From Chitinophagales bacterium (GTDB lineage: Bacteria; Bacteroidota; Bacteroidia; Chitinophagales; JADIYW01): 64,000 nucleotides of DNA. Shown piece after piece: positions 36,360 to 46,168 of this stretch; position 1 is the first letter of the stretch, and each line of letters opens with the position of its first letter. Where the stretch lies: positions 364,615-428,614 of the forward strand of contig JAMLHI010000002.1 in NCBI GenBank assembly GCA_023957235.1, read 5' to 3'. A program made the translations under genes and the position numbers. The notes under the pieces are model-generated. The model made no database searches. It worked only from the letters and a program-made list of their open reading frames with translations, and had not been told where the DNA came from.

Positions 36360-37064
36360 TTATAGTTCATATTCATTTTCTTTAAATGGCGTTTCTGAGG
36401 TCTTGCCTTCAGACAAATAAATGATTCTATCAGCATATTTACAGAGTCGGGTATCATGGGTAACTATCAAAACTGCTTTCCCCAATAAGGACAGCTCTTT
36501 CAATTCTAACATGATTTTATGTGCATTTTTAGAATCAATAGATGCGGTAGGCTCATCACACAATAAGATAGGAGGATCTGTCACTAAAGCCCTAGCTATT
36601 GCAACCCTTTGCTTTTGGCCACCACTCAACATTTTTGGCAAATGATTCTTTCTATCTTCCATTTCTACCTGTGTCAAAGCTTTCTTTGACATTTCAGAAG
36701 CTTTCTTTCCAGAAATACCTTTTAATATTAATGGTGACATCACATTTTCCAAAGCAGTCAGAGGTTCAATTAAATTAAATCCTTGAAAAACAAAACCAAT
36801 ATTATTCAGCCTAATAGATGCTAGTTTTTTTTGAGAGACATTTGTAACATCTTCACCATTGATAACCACCTGACCTTCAGAAGGATAAATAACACAGCCT
36901 AATAGAGAAAGCAGCGTTGTTTTTCCCGATCCAGAAGGGCCTAAAATAATTGTCAATTCATGTGTCTTAAAACTTAATGTACTAGGTGCCAGAGCAATAG
37001 TTTCTGTATCACCATTTTTATAGATTTTTGAAACTTTCCTTATTTCAGCAATTACTTCTGACAT
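36360..37064 (-). CDS. ABC transporter ATP-binding protein, DevA/LolD type
   Basis: A 234-residue ATPase of the MacB/LolD/DevA group. Walker A is GPSGSGKTT, the Q-loop is VFQGFN, the signature is LSGGQKQRVAIARAL, Walker B is ILLCDEPTASID and the H-loop is VTHDTRL. The ATG at 37064 (MSEVIAEI) is preferred over an upstream frame extension of 23 residues that lacks conservation. It is the first gene of the exporter operon; its stop is 4 nt before the adaptor start. Energises the tripartite exporter at the inner membrane. Confidence 0.92.
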   Translation of the reverse strand: MSEVIAEIRKVSKIYKNGDTETIALAPSTLSFKTHELTIILGPSGSGKTTLLSLLGCVIYPSEGQVVINGEDVTNVSQKKLASIRLNNIGFVFQGFNLIEPLTALENVMSPLILKGISGKKASEMSKKALTQVEMEDRKNHLPKMLSGGQKQRVAIARALVTDPPILLCDEPTASIDSKNAHKIMLELKELSLLGKAVLIVTHDTRLCKYADRIIYLSEGKTSETPFKENEYEL

Positions 37065-37269
37065 TTGTTTATAGTTAACTAATCTGAGCAAAAATAAAAA
37101 AGTATCTATTTCATACTTTCTGTCAAAATTCAATCAGATTATAAGAATCACAAACTTAAAAACAATTACTCATTGTTTATGTACACATTTTCTTGAATAC
37201 TGATAATTTATCAGCAAAATCAATGAATATATAAGTTAACCTGATTTATCCAAATATCTAGATAGTAAC

Positions 37270-38184
37270 TCACAAATTATTATGAGTCAACAATTCATCT
37301 TTTTTCTTTCTATTAAATTTTGGATTTTTTATGAAAATAAAGAGTAAAAGGAATAATAAAACAAAGAATCCGCTTACTGGAAGCCAATATTCTATGGGCT
37401 CTACCCATATTTCATCAAAAAGTTCCCATCTTCCTATCACTTCCACAAAGTTCCAAAAAATAATCACAGTAGGCACAGCATACCTAATAGCATAATCAAA
37501 TGTCTGAATCTTAAATAACTGAACGATTAAATATAAAGACCAAATTAAAGAACCATAGGCAGTTATATACGTGGCGATATGACGATCACCTGCTATATTT
37601 GGATTGTAAACAATCAATAAAAGGATATAAAAAAACCAAAGTAACATAATGGTTTCAATAAAAGTTGTAACAGCCAAAGGCTTCCTGTAACCTTTTTGAA
37701 TCATAATGTGCTTCCTCAAATTTGTATATTTCTGTATCCAAATGAAAAAATTACAATAAGTACGAGTAAAAATAAAATATAGGGTCATATTTAATAATAA
37801 ACCCACAGAAGAAAGCATCACTAAATATTCTTTCTTTGTTTGTACTTCCCCATTGACAATATAATCTGAAACATTATTTTCTTCAGCAATCCAAACAAAG
37901 GAAAATTCTATCCAACCCGTCCATAATAATATTCCTCCTAGAAAACCTAATAATGTAGCTAAGGTGTGACGTTTATTCTTAAAAATCCCCCAAACAACCA
38001 TAACCATTCCAATCAAACCCATGACAAATGCACCTATATATTTATCATCATGCAAAAGTTCTTCATTCAAAATCATTAAGGCATGACCAATAGGCATCAA
38101 AAGCAATACAACTAAGAATGAAAAAAAGCCATTGCGCACACCGTTTCTTAGATGATTTCTATTTGAGGATTTTAGTGTTTCCAT
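37270..38184 (-). CDS. Hypothetical membrane protein, about eight helices
   Basis: I do not recognise the family. The 304-residue protein has about eight hydrophobic helices (for example FSFLVVLLLMPIGHALMI, FVMGLIGMVMVVWGIF, FIETIMLLWFFYILLLIVY), a short extracytoplasmic loop (EENNVSDYIVNGEVQTKK) and a basic C-terminal tail. Many Trp and Tyr lie at the helix ends. It is separated from the exporter operon by about 200 bp of non-coding sequence and probably has its own promoter. Confidence 0.6.
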   Translation of the reverse strand: METLKSSNRNHLRNGVRNGFFSFLVVLLLMPIGHALMILNEELLHDDKYIGAFVMGLIGMVMVVWGIFKNKRHTLATLLGFLGGILLWTGWIEFSFVWIAEENNVSDYIVNGEVQTKKEYLVMLSSVGLLLNMTLYFIFTRTYCNFFIWIQKYTNLRKHIMIQKGYRKPLAVTTFIETIMLLWFFYILLLIVYNPNIAGDRHIATYITAYGSLIWSLYLIVQLFKIQTFDYAIRYAVPTVIIFWNFVEVIGRWELFDEIWVEPIEYWLPVSGFFVLLFLLLFIFIKNPKFNRKKKDELLTHNNL

Positions 38185-38498
38185 TATAAAATAAATATTT
38201 ATTAAGACTAATTAAAAATAACAAGAACAAATCTAAGAATAGGAAGTCTTAATTTCTAATAAAAAAATGACAATTTTATGATAAAATAACATTCTACAAA
38301 ATAGTAAATTTCAATAATATTTTATCCTCTCAAAACATACAATTTCAAAAAGAATATAGTCATACGATTGGGAAGCAAAATCAATAGAGTTGATATGATA
38401 AATTCAAAAATTCTAGGTTTTCAATTCCTATTTGTGAGTGAAAGACTAGTTTTCTAATTCATAGAGAAAAAATCATCAGTAAAAATGTATCAAAAATA

Positions 38499-38549
38499 AC
38501 AATAAGGGTTATAGCAGCTTTTAGCCAAAAAAAACTATGAAGCCCTTTT
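38499..38549 (+). repeat. Dispersed repeat of about 50 bp, copy A
   Basis: Shares ACAATAAGGGTTATAGCAG, one mismatch, TTTTAGCC, an A-run and then a CTAT-AAGCC segment with the inverted copy at 63245-63297. The first 28 bases differ at a single position. Both copies lie in intergenic DNA. The family was not recognised. Confidence 0.6.
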
Positions 38550-38593
38550 CAACTTACTTATTAGAATAAAGTAACTTGAAAAAACACTCCAGA

Positions 38594-38620
38594 CCTAACT
38601 AAGACCATTATTTAGTCAGG
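38594..38620 (-). terminator. Hairpin after the M3 peptidase gene, possible terminator
   Basis: On the minus strand CCTGACTAA and TTAGTTAGG form a 9-bp stem (one G-U pair) with a 9-nt loop, about 25 nt after the peptidase stop. The T-run (TTTTTT) is about 10 nt further on, so the match to an intrinsic terminator is imperfect. Confidence 0.4.
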
Positions 38621-38644
38621 CTCAATGCAGAAAATTTCTAAAAT

Positions 38645-40771
38645 TTAATTCAGGCCTCTAGCTTTTAACATTGGTTCAATCTGAGGTTCAACTCCTCTCC
38701 AATCCAAATACATCTTTTTAAGATCTTCAGTATTTCCTTTAGAAAGAATCATGTCTCTCAACTTTTGACCATTTGCTCGTGTCAATCCGCCATTTTTTTC
38801 AATAAAATCAAAAGCATCATGATCAAGCATTTCTGTCCATAAATAAGCATAGTAACCTGCAGAATATCCTCCTCCAAAAATATGAGCGAAGTAGGTTGAA
38901 CGATATCTAGGAGGCATAGCATGAACTTTATCCATCAGTGAATTGTGAAGTATTTGAATTTCAAAAGCATCTACATCTTCAATAACAGTATCAGCAGCAA
39001 CTGTGTGCCATTGCATATCTAAACAAGCAGCTGCCAGTACTTCTCCAAGACTGTAACCTTGATTAAAAGTTGTAGATTTTTTTATTTTGTCAATTAGAGA
39101 TTGAGGAATTTGCTCTTTAGTTTTATAATGTATCGCATAATTTTTCAATACTTCGGGATATAATGCCCAGTTTTCATTGATTTGAGATGGAAACTCTACA
39201 AAATCTCTCGCTACAGCAGTTCCAGAGAGAGACGGATATTGCTGATTGGCAAAAAAACCATGTAGTGCATGCCCAAATTCATGAAACATTGTCTCAACTT
39301 CATCATAAGTCAATAAAGCAGGTTGACCAGGTGAAGGTTTTGGATAATTACATACATTATAAATCACAGGTTTGCGATTGAATAATTTAGATTGATTAAC
39401 AAAATTAGACATCCACGCACCTCCTCTTTTTGTCGGCCTAGCAAAGAAATCTGCATAAAACAACCCTAAAGGATCGCCATTTTCCTCTAAAATTTCATAC
39501 ACACGAACATCGGCATGATATACTGGAATATCGCTACGCTCATGAAAAGTAATCCCATATAATTTAGTTGCAGCAAAAAAGACACCTTTTTCCAATACTG
39601 TGTACATATCGAAGTAAGGCTTAATTTGTTCTTCATCCAAATCATATTTTTGCTTACGAACCATTTCAGAATAATAGTCCCAATCCCATGGTTCTAAAGA
39701 AAATTTTTCACCTTTAGAATCAATCATCTTTTGAATTTCATCAGATTCCATTTGTGCCTTAGATATAGTAGCTGGAATTAAATTTGCAAAAAAACGATTG
39801 ACATTTTCAGGATTTTTAGCCATAGAGTTCTGCAAACTCCATGCAGCAAAATTATCAAAACCTAGCAGATGAGCTTTTTTTGCTCTCAGCTCTACCATTT
39901 CTTTAATTAAGCCTTTAGTATCAAATTCCCCTTCATTTGTTCTATTCCATGATGCATTAAATAATCGCTCTCTGCTCTCTCTGTTTTTCATTGAGGACAA
40001 CAATGGTTGCTGAGTTGTATTTTGCAGAGGAATTATCCATACTTTACTATCCTTATTATATAGAGCCTCCAATGTTTCTTCAGACAAACCATTTAAATCT
40101 TCAACATTAGTAAACTTGACTTCAGAAGCGTTATTGGCAGACAATAATATCTTGCTAAATTTTGAGCTTAAAGTTGCCAATCTCGAATTATATCTTTTTA
40201 AGATTTCTTTATTTTCATCCGAAAGATTAGCCCCAGCGATTTCAAAATCCTGATAATAGACTTCAAGCAATTTCAATGACTCCTTATCCAGATTTAACTT
40301 AAATCTATTGTCATAAAGTTTTTTTATCCTTTTAAACAAATCTACGTTCAGATACATTTTATCACTCAACCCTGCCAATATAGGTGCTATTTTCTCATCT
40401 ATCGCCTGGAGTGTATCATTTGTATTTGAAGACTCCAAAGCACCAAATATCATCATCACTCTATTCAAAGTAGCATCACTTTTTTCTAATGCTACTATCG
40501 TATTTTCAAAAGTAGGTTCAGATGATTGTGTAGCAATTGCATGGATAGCAGCTTCTTTCTGAAGGACACCTTCTTGAATTGCAGGTTCAAAATGTTCATT
40601 TTTAAATTTTGTAAAATCAGGTGCAAAATATGGCAACACACTCTCTACTAACAACGGGTTTTTATCATCAATCATTTTCATCTCATTTATGTTTTTACCC
40701 ACTGTTTCTTTTGAATTATGGCAAGATAAAGTCAATAACACAATGGGGGCAAAAAAGAAAATTCTTTTCAT
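38645..40771 (-). CDS. dcp: M3 family oligopeptidase (Dcp-like), lipoprotein
   Basis: A 708-residue zinc metallopeptidase of the thimet/Dcp family. The zinc motif HEFGH lies near residue 497 (ETMFHEFGHALHGFF) and the third ligand Glu follows in FVEFPSQINENW. The substrate-binding region HIFGGGYSAGYYAYLWTEML near the C-terminus is typical of peptidyl-dipeptidase Dcp and oligopeptidase A. The N-terminus is a lipoprotein signal (MKRIFFFAPIVLLTLSC), so the enzyme works in the periplasm or on an outer-membrane face rather than in the cytoplasm. It degrades short peptides. A TACCTTTG element is 22 nt upstream. Confidence 0.92.
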   Translation of the reverse strand: MKRIFFFAPIVLLTLSCHNSKETVGKNINEMKMIDDKNPLLVESVLPYFAPDFTKFKNEHFEPAIQEGVLQKEAAIHAIATQSSEPTFENTIVALEKSDATLNRVMMIFGALESSNTNDTLQAIDEKIAPILAGLSDKMYLNVDLFKRIKKLYDNRFKLNLDKESLKLLEVYYQDFEIAGANLSDENKEILKRYNSRLATLSSKFSKILLSANNASEVKFTNVEDLNGLSEETLEALYNKDSKVWIIPLQNTTQQPLLSSMKNRESRERLFNASWNRTNEGEFDTKGLIKEMVELRAKKAHLLGFDNFAAWSLQNSMAKNPENVNRFFANLIPATISKAQMESDEIQKMIDSKGEKFSLEPWDWDYYSEMVRKQKYDLDEEQIKPYFDMYTVLEKGVFFAATKLYGITFHERSDIPVYHADVRVYEILEENGDPLGLFYADFFARPTKRGGAWMSNFVNQSKLFNRKPVIYNVCNYPKPSPGQPALLTYDEVETMFHEFGHALHGFFANQQYPSLSGTAVARDFVEFPSQINENWALYPEVLKNYAIHYKTKEQIPQSLIDKIKKSTTFNQGYSLGEVLAAACLDMQWHTVAADTVIEDVDAFEIQILHNSLMDKVHAMPPRYRSTYFAHIFGGGYSAGYYAYLWTEMLDHDAFDFIEKNGGLTRANGQKLRDMILSKGNTEDLKKMYLDWRGVEPQIEPMLKARGLN

Positions 40772-40793
40772 TTTAAATCGTTTTATTGAAATG

Positions 40794-40801
40794 CAAAGGT
40801 A
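40794..40801 (-). promoter_or_regulatory. Predicted -7 element of the M3 peptidase gene
   Basis: The minus strand reads TACCTTTG (TAnnTTTG), 22 nt before the ATG at 40771. Confidence 0.45.
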
Positions 40802-40853
40802 TGAAAATGCTTAAAACTTGAAAGAATTCCTTTCAACTTTCTATTGATGGCCA

Positions 40854-43292
40854 TCAAGGATCTACATCAATAACAATTTTAGTTTTTTTAAATCTATCAT
40901 ATTGATATAATAGCTGCCTTACTTCTCCAATGGAAGACTTCGCATTTGCTACCAATTCAACATTTCTTTCTATTTTTATCAGAATTTCTCTGATATATTT
41001 TCCTTGAATACGAGAAAGTGTAGGAATTGTAGGACCTAGAACTTCTCCTTCTATTTTGTTTTTAATTTGATAAGAGAAAAATTCTGCTGCTTCTTGCGCC
41101 ACTCTCTCAACCGTATCTTTGACAGAAATCTGAATCAGCCTTACAAATGGAGGATATCTAAATTTCATCCTCTCTCCTAATTCTTTCTTGTAAAAATTTT
41201 CAATATTCTGATTTGAAATATATCCTACAATAGGATGATTGGGATCACTTATCTGGATGACTACTTTTCCCTTTTCTTCTGAACGTCCAGAGCGGCCACT
41301 TACTTGAGATAATAATTGATATGCGCGTTCCAAAGCTCTAAAATCAGGATAATACAATAATGAGTCTGCATTCAAAACTCCTACCAATTGGACATTTTTA
41401 AAATCCAGTCCTTTTGTTACCATTTGTGTCCCGATTAAAATATCTGCTTCATCCTGTTCAAACTGCTCAATAATCTTTTCATGTGCATACTTTGTTTTTG
41501 CTGTATCATAGTCAAGTCTCAAAGTTCGTGAAGAAGGAAAGAGGGCTTGTAAATCATCTTCTATCCTTTCTGTGCCTGCTCCTTTCATTTCTATAATAGT
41601 AGATTGACAAGAGGGGCATTCTTTAGGTATCATCATAGTATATCCACAATAATGACATTTAAGATGTTGGGAGTATTTATGGAAAGTCAGGGCAACATCG
41701 CAATGCTGGCAATAGGGTATCCATGAACAATCTCTACACGATATATAAGGAGAATATCCTCTGCGATTTTGAAAAATAATTGCTTGTTTGTTTTGAGACA
41801 ATACTTTATTCAATTGAATCTGCAATTCATCACTTACCATACCTGTAACATGCTTTTCTTTGCGAGCTTTAGACATATTGATAAAATATAATTGCGGAAG
41901 GCTCATCTCTCCAAATCGATTTTCTAATTCCACTAATCCAAATTTTCCACTCTTGGCATTTGCCCATGACTCGACAGAGGGGGTTGCGCTGCCTAATAAG
42001 ACTTTAGCTCCAGTATGATGTGCTAGCCAAATTGCGCTATCTCTTGCTTGATATCTTGGAGCAGGGTCACTCTGCTTATAGGAGGCATCATGCTCTTCAT
42101 CTATAATTATCAATCCCAAATTGGAAAATGGGAGAAAAATAGAAGAGCGCGCTCCTACTATCACATTATATTCTTGTTGCACAACTTTCAGCCACGTTTC
42201 TACTCTTTCCGCTGGATTGAATCGAGAGTGATAGACACCGATTTTACCCAACATCTTTTCCAGCCTCTTCACCAACTGAGTTGTCAGAGTAATCTCAGGT
42301 ACAAGATATAAAATCTGCTTCCCTTCTGCTAGGGCTTCCCTGATCAGTTCAACATATATATGTGTCTTTCCCGAAGCTGTGACACCTCTTAACAAGACGA
42401 CATTCAAATCTTTCCAATAGTTTTTTATCTGATGAAAAGCAATTTGCTGAACCTCATTTAATGTTGATTGAGAAGCAATAATATTTTCATCCTCGACACG
42501 AGAAACCTCCCTATCTTCAAGCTGAAAAATTTCATTATTCATCATTGTCCTCAAAACAGAACCTGAAATATTTGAAGATTTTAGAAGTTGGCTTCGGCTT
42601 ATCCATTCAGCGTCAGAAGAAATATTCAAATATGCTAGAAGCATATCAGTCTGCTTAGGTTTCTTTTCCAATTTTTTTAAAAGCAAGGGAATTGTAGCCT
42701 TATCATGAGCATATTGAGGATGTAATCTTACAAAAGAGACTAGTTTAGGTTTGTATTTTTCTTCCAAAAACTCTTGTAATAGCAATACTTGTTTTTCAAT
42801 CAAGCTCTTGATTGTCTTTTGCACAGTTTTCCCTTGCAGTATAATCTGAATATCAGATAGCGTTATTGAGGCTTGCCTTTCTAATGCACTAGCTACTAAA
42901 TATTCATTATCAGGCAATTCAATAATATCTATTGTACTATCAGGATTTTTAACATATAATGTTTCACTGTCTTGCCTAAAAAAAGCAGGCAATGCAACAG
43001 ACATCACCTCCCCTTCAAAACAACAATAATAATTTGCCATCCATTGCCAGAATGCCAATTGAGTAGGATAAACTATTGGAAATTGATCAACTATATCAAT
43101 AATTTCTTTGGCTTGATACGCAAGTGGCTTTTTATTGTGAAGGGACTTGACCAATGCAGTATAAAGTTTCCTTCTTCCAAATTGTACTTCGACACGACTT
43201 CCAACCTGCACAAAAGATTCTAATTCTTTAGGAATACTATAAGTAAATGTACCTTTTACAGACAATGGCAAGATGACTTCGCAATACAACAT
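40854..43292 (-). CDS. priA: Primosomal protein N' (replication restart helicase)
   Basis: An 812-residue 3'-5' helicase that recognises stalled forks and reloads the replisome. The N-terminal 3'-DNA-binding domain begins CEVILPLSVKGTFTYS. The helicase core has Walker A GVTASGKTH, the DEEH box (IIIDEEHDASYKQ), SATPS and the motif V/VI region (GTQMVTKGLDF, QVSGRSGR). The two-zinc insert is complete: CRDCSWIPYCQHC and CHYCGY...CPSC. The ATG at 43292 directly precedes the conserved start. No close operon partner. Confidence 0.96.
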   Translation of the reverse strand: MLYCEVILPLSVKGTFTYSIPKELESFVQVGSRVEVQFGRRKLYTALVKSLHNKKPLAYQAKEIIDIVDQFPIVYPTQLAFWQWMANYYCCFEGEVMSVALPAFFRQDSETLYVKNPDSTIDIIELPDNEYLVASALERQASITLSDIQIILQGKTVQKTIKSLIEKQVLLLQEFLEEKYKPKLVSFVRLHPQYAHDKATIPLLLKKLEKKPKQTDMLLAYLNISSDAEWISRSQLLKSSNISGSVLRTMMNNEIFQLEDREVSRVEDENIIASQSTLNEVQQIAFHQIKNYWKDLNVVLLRGVTASGKTHIYVELIREALAEGKQILYLVPEITLTTQLVKRLEKMLGKIGVYHSRFNPAERVETWLKVVQQEYNVIVGARSSIFLPFSNLGLIIIDEEHDASYKQSDPAPRYQARDSAIWLAHHTGAKVLLGSATPSVESWANAKSGKFGLVELENRFGEMSLPQLYFINMSKARKEKHVTGMVSDELQIQLNKVLSQNKQAIIFQNRRGYSPYISCRDCSWIPYCQHCDVALTFHKYSQHLKCHYCGYTMMIPKECPSCQSTIIEMKGAGTERIEDDLQALFPSSRTLRLDYDTAKTKYAHEKIIEQFEQDEADILIGTQMVTKGLDFKNVQLVGVLNADSLLYYPDFRALERAYQLLSQVSGRSGRSEEKGKVVIQISDPNHPIVGYISNQNIENFYKKELGERMKFRYPPFVRLIQISVKDTVERVAQEAAEFFSYQIKNKIEGEVLGPTIPTLSRIQGKYIREILIKIERNVELVANAKSSIGEVRQLLYQYDRFKKTKIVIDVDP

Positions 43293-43355
43293 ATATAGGT
43301 AATGAAGATAAAAATTTTCAGATTAATCTCAAATCAGACTATTGTTCTATTTCAG

Positions 43356-44537
43356 CTATCTAGCAGTCTTAAATGGTCTTCTTTCAATGTAAGGTTTGGA
43401 ACCAAATGAATCTAACATAGATGGCAACCAAGTCAAATACCAAACATTGGAAATTTTTAAATAATTATTCATTTCAATAGCTATAGCTCCTATTGTTGTC
43501 TTTATCTCAGTAGCAGTCCTTCCCAAATATATCCTTTTATGGCCCCAATCAATACTATCTCTTACATATTCAAAAAGCATTCTATGATAAACAGGAACAT
43601 GTAGATTGGCATCATAATCCAATCCAATAAAATGAACATAATGTTGATTGTCCATATATAGTGAAGATGTAAAACCAATCATTTTATTATCTAGCCAATA
43701 GACTTTTACAACAAAATCATCTTCATATAACTGTTTCATCCGAACAAAATATCCCTTTGAGAGATATGCCAAATTAAAAGACGCATTATTAGCCACATTT
43801 GTATATAAATCCATCAATAAGCTTTCAGCTTCAATAATTTCATCAATATTCAATTGTTGGATGACCAAGTTTTTACTCTGGCTCAATACCTTTTTAGCTC
43901 TTATACGATATTTAGAAGAAAAATCTGAAAGATAATCATCAAAACATTTCCAAGAAGGATGCAAATCTAAAATCATATTTGGTTCAGTATATAGAGATTG
44001 GAATCCATTCATAGCTTGCAGATGTTGCCCATCTTGACTAGAAAGGTTGCTCCACATGATAGAAATAGAATGACCTTCTTTACATTGCGTATAAATATAA
44101 TCAGAGACTTGATTGAGTATCAACATCTTCATTTCAGAAGGGATATTATTGGCAAAATATACACCTCTATCCTCTGTAAAAAAGATATTTCCACTTTTCA
44201 ATAAAGGAAGTTTAACATTTTTTGCAAAGCCTAAAAACGGGGAAACCCAGTTACATTGTTTCTTATTCCTTTCTTTAAGATTATTCAACCCATTTTTGAC
44301 TAAAAAAGGAAGCTTTTGAAAATAAATTGCAGCACAATAATTCCCATTATTTTTAATCAATAAGTAGAAAAATTGCATCTGTTCTTGGTTCAATTCTTCA
44401 ATAATTTCCAAATAAGATGTACGAGCATAGAAAAGATTGCCTACTAATTGATTCCATACTTCTTGATTCAATTCAGAAATATGAGAGCAACATTCAATTT
44501 CAATTGAAATCGAGATAGAAGAAAGATTTTGCACCAT
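43356..44537 (-). CDS. GNAT/FemAB-like acyltransferase
   Basis: A 393-residue soluble protein with a double-GNAT layout. The C-terminal half carries YRIRAKKVL, then ASFNLAYLSKGYFVRMKQLY, and the block YHRMLFEYVRDSIDWGHKRI followed by YLGRTATEIKTTIG, which fits the PF04339/PF13480 (FemAB-like, 'peptidogalycan biosynthesis' or BioF2-like) acyltransferases. Such enzymes transfer aminoacyl or acyl groups; the substrate here is unknown. The gene is divergent from the hydroxylase-like gene at 44602 and separated from priA by about 60 bp. Confidence 0.68.
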   Translation of the reverse strand: MVQNLSSISISIEIECCSHISELNQEVWNQLVGNLFYARTSYLEIIEELNQEQMQFFYLLIKNNGNYCAAIYFQKLPFLVKNGLNNLKERNKKQCNWVSPFLGFAKNVKLPLLKSGNIFFTEDRGVYFANNIPSEMKMLILNQVSDYIYTQCKEGHSISIMWSNLSSQDGQHLQAMNGFQSLYTEPNMILDLHPSWKCFDDYLSDFSSKYRIRAKKVLSQSKNLVIQQLNIDEIIEAESLLMDLYTNVANNASFNLAYLSKGYFVRMKQLYEDDFVVKVYWLDNKMIGFTSSLYMDNQHYVHFIGLDYDANLHVPVYHRMLFEYVRDSIDWGHKRIYLGRTATEIKTTIGAIAIEMNNYLKISNVWYLTWLPSMLDSFGSKPYIERRPFKTAR

Positions 44538-44601
44538 TTAATTTAATAAAAATTGAAACTCATAAAAAAACAACATAAAATAATAATTTAAGTTTCGTAA
44601 T

Positions 44602-45153
44602 TTGTCAATAAGAAAATTTTCAATCATGATCTTGGGTTTTGTTACAGGTCTAGTTACTGCTAATGCAGCTGAATGGTATATTCATAAGCATCTTTTGCAT
44701 GAAGATGCGCAAAGGAAAGAAAGTTTTTTCAGGTTTCATTATGCTATCCATCACAAAACTGTCTATGAAAATGAATTTCAAGATGAAGATTATCAAAAGA
44801 CAATTTTGGAAATGTGGAATCCTCATAGCCAAGAAGCTTTTTCCCTAGCTGTAAGTGCGATAGCTGTATCACCATTATTACCAGTACTACCAGGATTTAC
44901 GCTTGGTATTTGGGCATCAATCGCCAATTATTACAGAGTCCACAGAAAATCCCATGAAGATCCAGAATGGGGTTACAAATATTTACCTTGGCATTATGAC
45001 CATCACATGGCAAGAGACCAGGAGAAAAACTGGTGTGTCACTTTTCCACTTTGGGATTATGTCATGGGAACTAGAGTACCGTATAAAGGTACAAATTTGG
45101 AAAAAAAAGATATTGATCGCAAGAATAGAAAATCTCAAAAAGCTCAGATTTAG
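44602..45153 (+). CDS. Fatty acid hydroxylase/desaturase-like membrane protein with His boxes
   Basis: A 183-residue protein with two hydrophobic regions and a set of histidine clusters: HKHLLH (residues 29-34 from the TTG), HYAIHH, HRKSHED and HYDHHMA. Their spacing matches di-iron fatty acid hydroxylase/sterol desaturase-like enzymes. A lipid or carotenoid hydroxylase role is likely, but the substrate is unknown. The start is uncertain: TTG at 44602 gives a basic N-terminus (SIRKFSIM), while ATG at 44626 would remove eight residues. The protein ends in a basic tail (DRKNRKSQK). Confidence 0.72.
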   Translation: MSIRKFSIMILGFVTGLVTANAAEWYIHKHLLHEDAQRKESFFRFHYAIHHKTVYENEFQDEDYQKTILEMWNPHSQEAFSLAVSAIAVSPLLPVLPGFTLGIWASIANYYRVHRKSHEDPEWGYKYLPWHYDHHMARDQEKNWCVTFPLWDYVMGTRVPYKGTNLEKKDIDRKNRKSQKAQI

Positions 45154-45311
45154 TACTATTCTATTGCCTATTCTTTACTTATTTGTTTATTCAAATAGCC
45201 TCTTGCTATTTATTTAGGGTTCTTCTTCTGCAACTTTAGTAGTTAATTCTATTTAAAGCAAAACCTATTCTTATTTTTTTCGTTAATTATGCAGAGAATT
45301 AATTGCCTTTT

Positions 45312-46148
45312 ATGAAATCACACACCCCAACATTAGTTATTGTTGTTATTATATTTTCATTATTCAGCTCGTGTAAGCGTGATCATTTATCAAAACAATT
45401 AATAGAAGCTAATAGTATTCAATCAGAAATCAAACATTTTGATATTGCTGACGATAGATATCAAAAAGATCCTGTACTTCAATCACATTTCAAGTTGCAA
45501 TACCCAGAAATAACAGAAGTTCTATCTAAAGAAGCTTTAGAAAATATCAATGCCAGTATTGCTGGTTTTATTTTAGATTCAGAAACCCCAGTAAAAGAGT
45601 TTCCCAACATTCAACAACAAGCCCAAAAGATGTTTCATGAATATGATGAAGCCTATGCAGAATTTCCTAGAAGTTCGACCTGGCTAGTTGATAAGAATAT
45701 AGCTATTGCAGGGAAAGTGGGAACTATACTTACTATATCTTTTACAGAATCCTCTTACAAGGGAGGAGCACATCCTAATTCATATACAATATTCAAATCT
45801 TTTGATTTGAACGATGGACATATTATAAAAATGTATGACATCATTGACAGTACTAAAATGGACATACTCAATAAAATCAGATATAAAGTTTTAGAAAATC
45901 AGAAAATAACACTATTGGCTGACAGCCTTTGGAAAACATATATGTTTGAAGATGCATTTAAAGAAAATGGTGATTTTTATACCAATCAAAATATAAATTT
46001 CACAAAAGACACTATAGAGTTTTTTTACAATAGCTATGAAATTGCACCTTATGCATTTGGTGCAACCTCATTAAAAATACCTATCAAATCAATGATGAAT
46101 GTTTTGAAAAAATCATCCCCTTATTATCAATACTTCAATGTAAAATAG
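45312..46148 (+). CDS. DUF3298-type lipoprotein
   Basis: The ATG at 45312 begins a lipoprotein signal (MKSHTPTLVIVVIIFSLFSSC); a TTG three codons upstream is less likely. The mature protein contains a DUF4163-like first half and a DUF3298 second half, seen as ESSYKGGAHPNSYTIFKSF, DLNDGHIIKMYDIID and YEIAPYAFGATSLKIPI. Such proteins (relatives of RsiV) sit in the envelope; in RsiV the domain binds lysozyme, but no anti-sigma part is present here. The function is unknown. It ends only 4 nt before the -7 element of tsaE. Confidence 0.78.
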   Translation: MKSHTPTLVIVVIIFSLFSSCKRDHLSKQLIEANSIQSEIKHFDIADDRYQKDPVLQSHFKLQYPEITEVLSKEALENINASIAGFILDSETPVKEFPNIQQQAQKMFHEYDEAYAEFPRSSTWLVDKNIAIAGKVGTILTISFTESSYKGGAHPNSYTIFKSFDLNDGHIIKMYDIIDSTKMDILNKIRYKVLENQKITLLADSLWKTYMFEDAFKENGDFYTNQNINFTKDTIEFFYNSYEIAPYAFGATSLKIPIKSMMNVLKKSSPYYQYFNVK

Positions 46149-46152
46149 TCAG

Positions 46153-46160
46153 TATATTTG
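46153..46160 (+). promoter_or_regulatory. Predicted -7 element of tsaE
   Basis: TATATTTG ends 8 nt before the ATG at 46169. The expected transcript would have only a few leader bases. Confidence 0.5.
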
Positions 46161-46168
46161 TGCGCTGC

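Larger units (their letters stand above)
38185..38644. other. Intergenic region holding a dispersed repeat and a hairpin
   Basis: About 460 bases without a supported gene. It contains one copy of a dispersed repeat (38499-38549) shared with 63245-63297 and a hairpin (38594-38620) near the end of the M3 peptidase gene. Confidence 0.5.

Noticed and set aside
36376..36457. Longer N-terminus for the HlyD-type adaptor starting inside the ATPase gene
   Set aside because: The extra 34 residues are hydrophilic and would bury the lipoprotein signal that begins at 36355.
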